Source: Lepraria neglecta (taxonomy: Eukaryota > Ascomycota > Lecanoromycetes > Lecanorales > Stereocaulaceae). Taken from it: 64,000 nucleotides of DNA. The position numbers were made by a program, and so were the translations under genes. The stretch spans positions 1-64,000 of the forward strand of contig JASNWA010000002.1 in assembly GCA_033220425.1 (NCBI GenBank), in the 5' to 3' direction. The notes under the pieces were generated by a model that was not told where the DNA came from, did no database searches, and was given only the letters and a program-made list of their open reading frames with translations. Of this stretch, positions 32,601 to 44,345 are shown in pieces; within the stretch, counting starts at the first letter, position 1, and each line of letters opens with the position of its first letter.

Positions 32601-34861
32601 AAGAAAAAGGAAGAATATATTAAGTATATATAGGACGTTATTAAATGCCTGTTATAAGCGGGACTTCTCCTTAAACCAGAAAAGTGCGAATTTTATAGGG
32701 ACTCTATTAAGTTCCTAGGATTTGTAGTCAGTATAAAAGGTATTAGTATAAGCCTAGAAAAGATTAAAGCTATAGCGGAATAGCCTATACTACAGGACGT
32801 TAAAGTAGTACAAAGTTTCTTAGGATTCGCTAACTTTAATAGGAAGTTTATCGAGGGCTACTCAAAGAAAGTACTTCTACTTACGGATATTACTAAGAAG
32901 GATATTAGATTCATATAGGGATAAGAACAATAAAAATCGTTTGACACGTTAAAAAAAGTATATACGGATCTACCAGTACTCTATACCTTTTAAGCTAACG
33001 AACCGGCTTATATCGAAATAGATACCTCGGATCTTGTAATAGGAGTATACCTTTATTAAATGAAGGACTAAAAGTAGTATCCGGTTACCTACTTTTTACA
33101 AAAGATGTTAGTAGTAGAATAGAACTATAATATATACGACAAAGAACTACTTGCCGTAGTATATATACTTTAAAATTGGAGAGTATATATAGAGAGCTAC
33201 TCGGACCTAACTATCTTTACGGATTATAAGAATCTTCTTAACTTTATAATAATAAAAGAGTTAAATAGAAGATAAGTTAGATAGTTAGAACTACTCGGAC
33301 AATATAAGTTCAAAATAACCTATACCCTAGGGAAAGATAATAGTCGAGTAGATACGCTTAGTAGACGATCGGACTATATAGAAGAAAAGAATGTTATAGA
33401 ACGACTAATCCTAAAACGAGAAGCCGATGGATCATTAGTGCCGTACTAGGCATTAGTAATGACCCTTTGTATATCAGGACCTAATATGACTGACAGGATC
33501 GTAAAGGCCTATATTAACAATATATTCGTAATAAAGCTAAGACAAGATTAACAAGATTCAGTATTACTTAGATATCAGGAAAAAACTTACTTACCTGACG
33601 CATACGTTGAAGAAGTGATCAGGGATTACTACGATGACCTACTATAAGGTTACCCTAGAGTATCCAAGATAATAGAACTCCTAGGACGAGGTTACGTAGC
33701 GCCGAAACTTCGGGCACGCGTTAAACAATATATAAAGGAATATATTTAATACCAGCAGAACAAGTCTGTATAATACGCCAAGTACAGGCAAATTCAATTT
33801 GTACCTATACCAGAATCACTATAGGATGATATCATAATGGACTTTATAGTTAAACTACCACCTTTAAAGGACCCGGCTACGCAGGATACCTTTGATTTAA
33901 TTATAGTTATTATAGATAAACTTACTAAGTATACGATAATAATACCGTTCAAGGAGATATATAAGGTAGACCAGTTAGCCTTTATACTACTCGATAAGCT
34001 AATAAGGGATTATAGTATACCTAAGTCGATAATATCCGATAGAGACAAATTGTTCACTTCTAACTATTAGAGAACACTGATAGCAGCAATTAGAACTAAA
34101 CTTCGGATATTAATGGTATACCATCTACAGACTAATAGATAAACGGAACGTGCGAATCAAATAATGGAAGTATATCTCAGATACTATATAAACTAAAAAC
34201 AAGATAACTAGGTTTTACTACTTCTAATAGCGTAACTAGCGTATAACGATAAGAGGTCAGACACGACAGGTCTAACACCATTCTTTACCAACTATAGAAA
34301 GAATACGAATATATTTCTGCAAGCTAGGGACGGACCTAATACAGAAAAAGCCTTAGTTAAGGTAGAGGAGCTAAAGAATTTATATAGGGATATATAAAGG
34401 ACGATTAAAAGCTTAAATAATAAGTTAAAGGGATAGGTTAATAGTAAAAGGAAGAATGTTCCTTAGCTTAAAGAGGGGGATAAAGTATACCTCCTAATAA
34501 AAAACATGAAGATAACGAGACTAAGCAAGAAATTGGATTACGTTAAGGTCGGACTATTCTTAATCAAGAAGGTAAAGGGGGCCGTTAACTATAAACTCGA
34601 GCTTCTACCTAACGCGAAAGTATATCCGGTATTCTATATCTTACTTCTAGAGCTAGTAGACTCTAATATACTACTCTAAGAAATATTTTATTATAATATT
34701 AAGGAAGAAACAGAGTATAAGGTCGAGAGGATCCTAGATAGAAGAAATCAGTTCTATCTAGTTAAATAGAAAGGGTATAACAAAACGGAAAGTACCTGGG
34801 AACCTCTTAGGAACCTTGCGGGGAATTGCAGGGAATATCTACAAGAGTTCTATTAGAGGCG

Positions 34862-35340
34862 AGAGAGGACCAGTCAAAACCCTCGGGGACTCCTAAACCG
34901 GCGGGGAAATCGAACCGCTCAGAACTGATATCGAATATAAGGTTATCCGGAGCCGCTAAGGAAGCTCTTTGATCTTCCTCTAGCTCTATAATATTTAATA
35001 GTTCCCTTTCGACGAGTCTCCTTTTCTCCTCTTTAATACGGTCTTCCTCCGCTTATAACCGTGCGAGCTTAGTAACTATTTCACGAATCTCGGTACGAAC
35101 TTTCTTTCGCGCACTTTCGATACGGCGTATCTCAAGGGGCGACACTACAAGGTCGTACTTCTTACTACCAGCTACGCAGGCGGAACAACAGTCAGAGTTG
35201 GATCCCACTAAATACTATCTACCTAGACGGGTACAGTTGTTACAGGGATGTATAACGGCTTCTAAGAGTTCCTTAGAAAGTTCGGTGCGACGGACGACAG
35301 GGTCCTTGGATCATTTGGTACGTTAGGGTGGTATAAAGGA
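34862..35340 (-). pseudogene. Antisense Cys-rich/coiled-coil frame in 3' region of B1
   Basis: Between the chromodomain end and the 3' LTR, the minus strand carries a coherent frame: a Cys-rich start (CNNC, then CCSACVAGSKKYDL), VSPLEIRRIESARKKVRTEI, then a charged helical segment and a tail GLGVPEGFDWSSL. A homologous minus-strand frame sits at the same place in retroelement D. It is treated as a part of the fossil and is broken. The Cys spacing suggests a small zinc-binding region; the role is unknown. Confidence 0.55.
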
Positions 35341-35382
35341 TGGATGGTTTCTCGGGACGAGAAATCTGGAAGAGGGGGCTAG

Positions 35383-35806
35383 TATTAGAACCATAGGTTC
35401 TAACAGGACTGTCCTATAAGACAAGGTACTATAGACAGGACTAGTAACCGAAGCGATGAGCGCTAGAGCGCTGAGCGATCAAGCGATCATAAGTAATAAG
35501 CGCTAGAGCGCTGAGCGATCAGGCGCTCATAGAGTACTTGGCAGGATTTCTTATATCTATATATACGGGGCTTTGCCCGTTGTTTGGAACAGTGTGTTTA
35601 ACTTGGCAAACCATTACGTGGTTAAATCTTCCTGGTACTCCTTGCACTATACTTTACTAGTTATCAATATAGAACGCATTGATTACCTACACACACGAAG
35701 ACTGCCATTCTACCTGAGTAACTCCTCTCCCACAGAAGCATAAGATATATACACCCATACCCGGTTATCGCACCGTTAGGTAAACGATCGGACGTGGGTC
35801 GTAACA
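35383..35806 (+). repeat. 3' LTR of retroelement B1
   Basis: Same length as the 5' LTR (424 bp). All visible differences are C/T or G/A. It is followed by TATAG. Confidence 0.93.
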
Positions 35807-36045
35807 TATAGGGGTGTTTTTTCTTTAATACGGTAACTCGTGTTAGCTACAGGCAGACTGGTATGCCGTTCTTATACTCCGTAGAGCTCTCTAGTATTAT
35901 AGCCTTAGTGACTGCTCCTATAGTATAGACTCAGGGACCTTCCGCGTCGTTTGTTTATGCTCGCTGACCGGCTTATAAGCCCTACCGTTTATTTAACCTC
36001 GCTAATAAGCGCACGAGGGCGGGATAAGGGTGAGATATATTCTAA

Positions 36046-36248
36046 TATTAGGGGCCTGCCTAGAGCGAGTCGATAGGGGTGTAATATGACTAGGAGAATA
36101 TATCTAAGGAGGAAAGATAGATACATGAAGTCTGCGCGTCTTGAAGACGCGCCAAGCCGCTAGCCATGAGCGGTTGTCGAACGTTCGACAACCATACTCC
36201 ATGCTCCGCATATCGGTACGAGCAGTAAGCGAAGGCCAAGCCGTGACA
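36046..36248 (-). repeat. 5' LTR of retroelement C
   Basis: Right-hand LTR, 203 bp. The plus-strand right end is GCCAAGCCGTGACA, followed by the duplicated GGTAC. It shares both palindromes with the left LTR (22-bp palindrome at 36,172-36,193). Confidence 0.93.
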
Positions 36249-37150
36249 GGTACTATTAGTTCATATTTATTATATATCGTTAGGTATTATCCTATTTACC
36301 ATCTACCGCCGGTCCCTTAAACTTAATCGTTCTCTTCTCCCCGTATTTATATTCCCTAATACTATACCTAATCATCGTTATAACCGTTATAATAGTCCTC
36401 CCAGTAATAGGGTTAAATATATATTTAGTTAACCTTATTCGACCGAAGCTATCCTTCTAATTCCCGAAGAAAATAGAGCTAATCGCCTTAACGATAATAT
36501 CGGAATAGCCTTTACCTTTACCCTAGTATATATTCGTTAGTAGTAGACGCGTATCGGGGATAATACGAACCTGTATCTCGTCCTAATAGGCGAAATGATT
36601 ATCTTTTAATAAGCCTGCTATAAACCTATAGGGATCTCTCTACTTATTAAAGCTATAATAGTAGCGAACTATCTCTCGTACCTTCTCTATTATATATCCC
36701 CTAAAGTCGCTAATATAGTCGTAGAGCTATATTATATTAGTATAATTCTCGTATCTATATAAGTAGAAGTATATACGATTCGTGCCTCTTCTTATTCTAG
36801 GGTCTTCTTTACGTCGGTATCTCTATAACCTAGTACTTAACTAAGGTTAGCAGCCAGCTTTCTCTATATCCTACCTATTAGTTTACTAAGTAGCGTATTC
36901 TAGTAAATATTTGGCTATAGCGAGTAGCCTCCTATATCTAAACTACTTATAATAGTAGCCTTTATAAAGTGCTTGGCCTGATCTATTACGGGTTTATATA
37001 CCTTGGTCGACGTATAGCTAGGCCTCCTATTTATTTTTCCCTAGAGAAGCCGTATCTCTGTATACTAGGGGGATAATATATATATTAAGGAAGAGGAGCT
37101 CGAGGATACTATAGAGCGAGAGTAGGAGGTTAAGGATATCTTAGAGCGAG
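36249..37150 (-). pseudogene. Decayed DUF6532-like gene
   Basis: The minus strand, from about 37,080 down to 36,250, reads in one frame with many stops: YDYISDFRGYIIEKVREIVR, DPYRFIAGLLKDNHFAY, DEIQVRIIPDTRLLLTNIY, YSDIIVKAISSIFFGN, and a run ending in a YGEKRTIKFKGP-like stretch. The pattern (R.. helix, LL.DN.FAY, later II..IFFGN, PI.......V..I...I.E...G....I.F) resembles the fungal DUF6532 family, known from repeated genes of unknown function. The match is by memory of the motif, so it is tentative. It is heavily RIPed. Its downstream end was displaced to 23,768 by retroelement C. Confidence 0.5.
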
Positions 37151-37690
37151 AGTCGCAGGATAACTAGTTCCGAGAGGAAGGTAAGGGCGCTAGCGACGTA
37201 GAAGGCCTCTTATATATATTTAGTAAGGAGGATAATAACTATAACTAGTTAGCTAAGGTATTTCGCGCTGTATAAACTGTAGATAGGTATAGGTACCGTG
37301 CGTTGTATTTGCGGAGGCGCGTAGATATCCCTCTCCAGACTATTATATCCATTATTTATTCGTCGTCGTTTACTACTAGGTTACCGAATATCGTCACTAT
37401 TACTAGATGTATCGCCCTAGTCTCTGTAGTAGTCCTTATTTATACCGTTAGTCTTAAAGTAATAGGGAAGGAAATATACGCTCGATAGACTATATACTTC
37501 TTCTCCTACTCTCTAGCCGTTATTCTCTTACTATAAGCTATACTAATTATATAGGGTAGACGGGAGCCGATATTAATAAACTTAGATATAAAATATAATT
37601 AGGATATAAAGGATATATAGGTACAAGAAACAGCGAGAATAGTGGATTAAAACAAAGGGTTATTAGCGTGTTAATAGACTAGTATTAGCT
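37151..37690 (+). other. TA-rich segment with weak plus-strand coding texture
   Basis: Plus-strand fragments such as EEELEDTIERE and LYLRRRVDIPLQTIISIIYS (37,303-37,488) look like coding relics but match nothing I know. They may be the start of a divergently transcribed gene. Confidence 0.3.
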
Positions 37691-37779
37691 AACTCGGTCT
37701 AGCTCAATCCGGTTTAGCCCAAGCTCCGCCCCAGCTCCGTCCAAGTATACTTAGGCCCTTATTATTTCAGTTGATAGAA

Positions 37780-39480
37780 TATATAATAGTACTTATATTA
37801 GTAAGTATATATTCTATTACTACAACTCCTATTATCGGTAGTATAATATTCAGCCGAGACTATTACTTATATTTTAGCCCGTCGCGGTCGCTAATATTAT
37901 TATCTAGATCCTCCTGAAAGTAGTCTATTAGAGTAGTATATCGTATTATTTCTATTGCTACGCGAAATAAGCCGGCCTTTAGATACTAGATACTCTCGAT
38001 ATACTATAGCCGTATTAGTAATCTATCTTTAATATAGAGAGATACTTTATTAAGAGGGAATAAGGGTAATAACGGCTAGAACGCAGAGTAGTAATATACT
38101 TTAGGAGTCGAATATACTAGAGAGTATAGTTCCGCTACTACTAGAAAATCAGTTATATATATTAACTTCTCGGTACTAGTAAGACGTCGCGTAAGAAGCT
38201 TCTCTAAGAATTTAACCTTGCTGCTACGTTAGCAGAGCTCGGCGGCTCGCTTATACTATAGAAAGGTCTTATCGTCTAGATACTACTTTAACTTCTACCC
38301 TTCGCTAATCGTACAGACTAACCGCTATTCTCTTACTAAGTCTACTATATCTAGTAAATCCGCCAGACCGCGCAGTCCATTTACTATCCTAAATACTATA
38401 CGATTGCCTACGTACGAAGCTAGTCTATTTAAGCTACCTTTAACCTAGTCCTTTTAGCCTTCTCTCGCTTTTAAGTAAGGTCCTTAATAATACTAGTACG
38501 GAGGTCCTAGATCTTTTCCTTCAGCGGCGAGGGGATAATATATTATACTAGTTAGATATATAGGTCTAATAGCCTAATTAGTTCCTTACTAAATAGTAGG
38601 GTTTTATAGATTTATCTGTTAAGAAATAATAGTAGCGTTTTAGGCGAATACTCTTCTGCCTCTATAAGCTTAGTTATCTTTTAGGTAATAGTCTTATCCC
38701 GCTACTCTCTTTCCTTAATATTTAAATAGTTCTTAAATATACCTCCCTATCTCTCTATAAACACTTATTAGTTCTTATAGTATTTAAATTTCTTCTATAA
38801 CTAGCCGGATCGCCGTAGGTAACTTATAGAACCTATTAAATCGCTAAGGGAGGTATCTATAGGTATTCTTGAGAGGACCTATTTAAATATTCGGTTATTA
38901 TTATAGAAGTCTAGAAGGTTTAAATAAGTACTAGAGGCAAGGTCTTTGAATTTATCTTTTAAGACCCCTAGTAAATTAGTTAATAGTAGTAGCAGCGTAT
39001 TGGAGAAGGTAGGCGACGTACTATCTACCCTAGTTAACACCGTCCAGGGCTTATATATATTCGGTTCCGTAACTGTTTTATACAAATTTGGAGCCGTAGT
39101 ATAGAGTATATACGTTTACTCTAGCTTCGGTTTCTAATCCTCGTCAACAACGATATTGTAAACGTCCTTAGCTACTGAGTACTAGTACCGCTTCAGGTAG
39201 CCAGTATAGTTATTCTAGAAAGTATAATATTAATTTTAAAGTTTTTCCGATCTTCTTCGAAAGCCTTATATAGCCTAGATTATAATATCTCTCCGATAGA
39301 TAGTTAATAGTATAGGACCGATCTTCCACTTCCGGCTATAAGTATACAAGATCTTCAAATTCTAGAGAGAGTATATAGTCAAGTCTAGCTAGAGCAGACT
39401 AGGTCTATTAACTGTCTAAGCTTCTCAGCCAAAGTCGGCAGTATTAGCCATTAATTTAATGATCTTGAACAAGTTAATTA
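37780..39480 (-). pseudogene. SNF2-family helicase relic, copy 1 (partial)
   Basis: Paralogous to copy 2 with an offset of ~2.29 kb; long stretches match (for example TCTATCTTTAATATAGAGAG at about 38,020 and 40,313). Minus-strand text includes LKDKFKDLASSTYLNLLDFY, a motif III-like LSRIPIDTSLSDLIGSI (near 38,870), PSPLKEKI, and a motif V-like region IILPIIGVVVIEYILTN (near 37,830). It stops before the motif VI RIGQ region, at the 37.7-kb GC-rich island. Heavily RIPed and truncated. Confidence 0.6.
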
Positions 39481-39505
39481 ACTACTATATAGTATGGCTA
39501 CTTGC

Positions 39506-39780
39506 AGAGATACTGATTACGAGAGGTAGAGGTAATATCGCTACCGCGTATTATGGGCGGAGCTGGGGCCAAGCTTGGGCCAAGCTGGGGCGCAGTTTGG
39601 GCCAAGTAGTAGCGGAGCTAGCGACGACCTGGGGCGGAACCCTGGCTCGGGTCTTAGGCCAAGCTTATCTATAGCGACGACCTTATTCCTATAAATAATA
39701 ATATAGCTTATAGATATTGGTTTCGATTTGATATCTATTCGTATTAGAACCGTATAGGCTGCTTCTGATAGAGTCAACCG
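39506..39780. repeat. Dispersed repeat R, copy 1
   Basis: From TTACGAGAGGTAGAGG to about TTAGAACCGTATAGGCTGC, matching 44,098-44,345. It has a GC-rich core (39,545-39,665) of GGGCCAAGCT words inside TA-rich flanks. Confidence 0.75.
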
Positions 39781-39829
39781 CTATTAATATACTAAATTAC
39801 AGGGTTTAGCGCCGACAGCACCGAATTAG

Positions 39830-42260
39830 GCTAGTAACCTCTTATATATTAATACCCGTATCTAGTATCTTAATATCTTTAGGCTTTAATTCGTATACCT
39901 TATTAATAAATATTAACTTCTTCTCTGCTCTTACTATAACGGCCTTCTTATCCGGCGAATCTTCTTAGAGAAACTTCTATATAGTATATTCCCGCTTTTA
40001 GCCTATCCGATATATTCTCTTATATACCTACCTATCTATCCCTGAAGAGTAACAGATATCGAACTTAACGAGGTTATTAGCTATAGTAAGTATGAATCCT
40101 ACGGCTATAACTCCCGTCACCGCTATTAGAACACGTAGCCGGAAGTCCTACTTATATTTAGGCTCGGCGAGATTATTATTATTAGGGTCGAGATACTCCT
40201 GAAAGCCATCTACTAGGGCTTTATATATCCCTAGCTTGGTCCTGCTATAGAAAAAGCCAACTATAATATATAATACTCTCTTAATATACTGTAGCCGTAT
40301 TAGTAATCTATCTTTAATATAGAGAGATACTTTATTAAGAGGGAATAGGGGTAAAGATAGTAGAGATATAGAGTAGGAATATACTTTAGAAGAAGACAAA
40401 TATACTAGAGAGAGTAGTTCCGCGATAATAGGAAAGTCGGTTATATATACTAACTTCTTATTAGAAGGGAGTATTCGTATAAGGAGATTCTCTAGGAAAG
40501 CGACCTTACTACTCCCTTTATAGACCTTAGTAACTCGCTTACGCTATAGGGATTTCTTATTATTCAGCTACTATTTTATCTTCTGCGCTTTATTAAATAT
40601 ATACGCTAAACGCTATACCCTAACCAAGTCTACTAATACCTGGTAGATCTGCCAGTACGCGTAAGCGATATATTAATATTAGGACTGTTTTATTCGCTAA
40701 GAGCGGAGCTGTACCTAGGGAGCTATTCTTTACCCAGTCCCTCTATACCTTCTCTCGCTCCTTAGTAAGGTCGTTAATAATCTAGGTATAGATATCCTAG
40801 ATCTTGGTCTTCAGCGGCGGCGGGGTAGTATATTCTACTATTTTTATATATAGGTCCGGTAGCTTAAGTAGTTCCTTACTAAACAGTAGGGTTTTATTAG
40901 TTCGTCTGATTAGAAATAATAGTAGTATTTTAGAGAAATACTCTTCCGCCTCTAAAAGCTCGTTTCTCTTTTCAGCGATAGTCTTCTTCTACTACCCTTT
41001 ATTATTTATATTTAGATAGCTTATAAACGCCTTTCCCTATCTCTCTATAAACGCTAATCTATAATTATAGTATTAGGATTCGTCCTTCTTCGACTAGCTC
41101 GGTTACTCGAGGCAAGATATAGAACCTATAAAGTCGCCGAGGGAGGTATTAATAGGTGTCCCCGAGAGGAACCATTTATATAGTCGGTCGTTATTATAGA
41201 AGCCCGGACGTTCGCCGAAGTTAGTATCTCTAAGATCCACGAATTTGCTGTTAAGTCCCCTAATAAACGTTATAACGTTAGTAGTAGCGTTTTTCTACCT
41301 TTAGGCTTCGTTAAAGATAATACGGCTGTGATATACCCTATATTAACTATTGAATTTTCTCCCTATTCGTTTTTTTCCCGTGATTTAGACCTATATCTTC
41401 GATAGGTTTTCATTTATAAGTTTCTTATAAGACTATAGAGTCGTAATATAGAAGATACGAGTCTGTCCTGGTTTTAGCTTCCAGTTATCGCCTATAACAA
41501 TATTATTATAGTCCCTTTTACGATTAAATTAGTATTACTTCAGGGCGAGGGGGGCCTAGTTCTAGATCAGGACAATCTTGACCTTATATTTTCCCCCGCT
41601 TTTTCTAAACGTCTTATAGATTTCGTTAATCTATATACTAATATTTCCTAGAGGGATGATTAAAAGAATAGGCCCGCGCTTCGGCTTAAGCTGAGAGGTA
41701 TATAAGGTTTCTATATATAGGTAGGGAAAGGGTAGATCAGGCTGGCCGGGATAGACGGCATCACTTGGCTGTTTATAGCTCTCCCCGAGGGTCGATAGTA
41801 CTTATAAGCTATTTCGCTATTCTTAACTCTCGATATATCGATTTTATACTATATAATATCTAGGAATATCTCGAAATAGTAGACGAAAAGCTTAGTAAAT
41901 GTCTAGAGTAGGCTAAGTTAGCCTGAGCTCCGCCCTAGCTTGGCCTAAGCCCGGCGCAAGCTTTTATACCTGGGTACGCAGAAGGGTATATACCTTGTCT
42001 AGTCCTATATTATTAGTAAGCTAACCTCCCTTATATTTGCCCCTCTCGTAGAAAATTATCTAGAAACCCGCGATAAGTTAATATTTATATAGGGTAACCT
42101 CGAGGCTAATAATCTTGACTATAACAGCTTGATCGGTCTTATTCGGTAGATATCTAACGATTTTATAATCTCGAACCTAGTTATCCTCGTTCTACTACTT
42201 GTAAAGCGGGGAATTCTATATCGCTATAAATCTAGATAAAACGTTAGCTAATAGCCAAGT
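39830..42260 (-). pseudogene. SNF2-family helicase/ATPase relic, copy 2
   Basis: Minus-strand motifs appear in SNF2 order: a decayed nucleotide-binding loop (GG.LTNNIGL, near 42,010), motif Ia-like LLIIPLGNISILINEIYKTF (near 41,670), WKLKPGQTRIFYITTL (near 41,480), motif III WFLSGTPINTSLGDFIGSIS (near 41,160), LYIKDRLLIRLQYIKRVLY (near 40,300), motif V-like RVLIAVTGVIAVGFILTIAN (near 40,110), and motif VI VYKRIYRIGQKRE-type at about 40,005-40,025. Such proteins are DNA-translocating ATPases of chromatin. Many stops and a changed P-loop make it non-functional. It lies beside the DUF6532-like relic on the same strand. Confidence 0.72.
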
Positions 42261-42700
42261 TTAGTAGATACGATATATACTTTTTCTGCAGGGCTTCAGG
42301 ATTATTATTATCCTCCTCCTCGCTATTATCTACAAAAATCGAGCTTTTATTATTACCTATAGCGTTATCCTCGTTAATAGTTATATTCTTTATACTAAAT
42401 AGTAACTCTAGTAGCTTTAGTATTACGATTAATAACCGCGGAGCGCTCTTATTTTCTTTTTTACTCCCCTCCTTACTACTTATATTATAGTCTAGATCGA
42501 AGGATAAGGAACGGCCTATACGATATATACGGCGTATACGGTACGAGAGAGGATAGATAGTATCTTCGTTATCTTTACTAGAGGGATCCTTTTACAGGGA
42601 TAGAGTTCTCGGCTATTAAGCTTAGTATAATAGCAGCTTAGCTTTTCTAGACCCTAGAGACGTTAATCGCGAAATACTATATAGGTCTAGGATAATTATA
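42261..42700. other. TA-rich spacer between divergent relics
   Basis: Between the minus-strand SNF2 relic and the plus-strand relic that starts near 42,700. It could be a shared 5' region. No site can be named. Confidence 0.35.
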
Positions 42701-43990
42701 ATAACCTACTATCCTTTGCCTATAAGCCTTCTATATACCCTATTACCCGACTATCTCCCTTAGACGAAGGAGCTTTCTTCTTAGACGCCTACGCCTTAGG
42801 CGAGACCAGCCCAGATTTCTCCTTATTTAACTTATATAATTTCGAGAGGTAGTAGGAAGAGAGATACAGATCTAATTATAGTATCAGCTTGGCCACGATA
42901 TCATATAGAAAAGAATTATATACCTAGGCTAATCCGGCCTTCCGCTACCGGTAAAAGGATCTAAAAGAGATTCTCGCAGCGTCGCTGGCCTTATATATAC
43001 CGAATAGTATTATAGAGATATCGGTCGTTTATAATAGGCTTTAGGGTCTTAAGTAGCCCGGTGACCAAGCGCTTATTACTGTCTTTTATAAGATTATCGG
43101 CCTTAAGGAGTTCGAGTAATACTATAAATAAGAGGTTACTAATCTCTAATTAGGACTCTAACTTCTGAACTCCGGGGCGTTTCAGTATAGCGGCACTATA
43201 GATATACTAGTAGCTACTATCGGGACGACTACGGCGAATAATAATCCCTAGCTCGCTGATAGGTCGAACTGGCCCTTTATAGACGGCCGGTGAGGGTATA
43301 ATAGACGTAGACGTCAATCTAGAATACTCCGATACAGCTATTCTCCTATACTTAGATTTTACTTCGGGGTCAGGTTTAACCCTAAGTCGCTTCTCTGAGA
43401 TCAGGTAGGAGACTAGGCTTTTCCCGGCCTAGAGTTTCTACTCGTCGATAGCGTTCGGGTTAGTATTTAAGTTATTAGCGAATTATTATACCTATTTTTT
43501 AGTAATCACGGTTAACTTAGTTTAGTTAGTAGATCGGTAATCAGGAACGGTTCTGTCTTCTGGCTCTAGTAAACCGGCTGCTCTGATCGCTAGCTCTAGC
43601 CACGCTATCCAGTTCCTCTATACTCTATTTTAGGTAGCGTTATCTACGAATTATAGGCCACTTATAATATATATCTTAGTAAATTATCTTAGAGGCTATT
43701 AACTCTGGTCGAAGCCTTAGAAGCCTAATATAGTATATAGGGTAAGGGGCTAAGATATAAAAGGTAAGGGATAAGTAATTAGGCTTATCTGAGCTTAGTA
43801 ATAGTAGGTACCGTATTATCTAGTAAATGTCGTCGAATTAGAGTATAAGTAGTATTAGTAGTAGATAAAGGTAGCTGGTATTATCTAAGATTAATAAGAA
43901 GACATAGAATAGTATAAAAGAAGATAGTAGGTAACGACTTTATTTATAAATTCACTGAAAATTCTACGCGCCAAGACTACTGTATTATTT
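42700..43990 (+). pseudogene. Unknown plus-strand gene relic
   Basis: One plus-strand frame of about 400 codons with many stops: DEGAFFLDAYALGETSPDFS, LKEILAASLALYIPNSIIEI, PGDQALITVFYKIIGLKEFE, RFYFGVRFNPKSLL, and near the end TENSTRQDYCIICKFI. The two Cys near the end could be part of a zinc site. It is divergent from the SNF2 copy 2 relic. No family recognised. RIP-style damage dominates and no clear frameshift was seen over most of the length. Confidence 0.45.
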
Positions 43991-44097
43991 GCAAATTCAT
44001 ATAAGGAGCCTAGTATCCGATTCTCTAGACGAGAGTACTAAATAGTTATAAGTAGTTCACGAGCTTTAGGCTAATATAATATAGCGTATTATAGAGA

Positions 44098-44345
44098 CGT
44101 TAGTTACGAGAGATAGAGGTAATATCGCTATCGTGTATTCTGAATAGAGCTAGGGCGGAGCTTGGGCCAAGCTGGGGCCAAGCTGAGGCCCACCTAAGGC
44201 GAAACCCTGGCTCGGGTCTTGGGCCGAGCTTATCTAGAGCGATAATCTTATTCCTATAAATAATAGCGTTCCTTATAAACATTGGATTCGATTCGATATA
44301 ATATATATTCATACTAGAACTATCTAGGCTGCTTAAGCTGAGGAC
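44098..44345. repeat. Dispersed repeat R, copy 2
   Basis: Matches 39,506-39,780: TTACGAGAGATAGAGGTAAT, a GC-rich GGGCCAAGCT core (44,150-44,240), TTATTCCTATAAATAAT, and an end at TAGAACTATCTAGGCTGC. The copies lie 4.59 kb apart in the same orientation. Confidence 0.75.

Larger units (their letters stand above)
29236..35806 (+). mobile_element. Retroelement B1: Ty3/gypsy chromovirus-type fossil nested in C
   Basis: 6,571 bp with 424-bp LTRs (29,236-29,659 and 35,383-35,806) and a perfect TATAG duplication. The plus-strand order is gag with a CCHC-type knuckle near 30,510, protease (AMIDSGATGNF, near 31,490), reverse transcriptase with its YLDNILIYS box near 32,574, RNase H (about 33,000-33,350), integrase (33,700-34,400, including 33,837-34,070), and a chromodomain-like WEPL end near 34,790. 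It has many RIP breaks and cannot be active as it stands. LTR differences (about 25) are all transitions, so divergence reflects RIP more than age. Confidence 0.93.
23769..36248 (-). mobile_element. Retroelement C: minus-strand Ty3/gypsy fossil, split by B1
   Basis: LTRs of 203 bp at 23,769-23,971 and 36,046-36,248 are flanked by a perfect 5-bp duplication GGTAC. Without the nested B1 the element is ~5.9 kb. Read right to left on the minus strand, parts in order are a leader, gag with a zinc-knuckle-like YYHCDKEGHF stretch (27,935-28,255), protease (about 27,400), reverse transcriptase (26,200-27,200), RNase H (25,890-26,132), and integrase (24,500-25,300). The polypurine tract lies just inside the left LTR. 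It is broken in many places and RIPed. The LTRs differ at only a few sites, all transitions. Confidence 0.92.
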
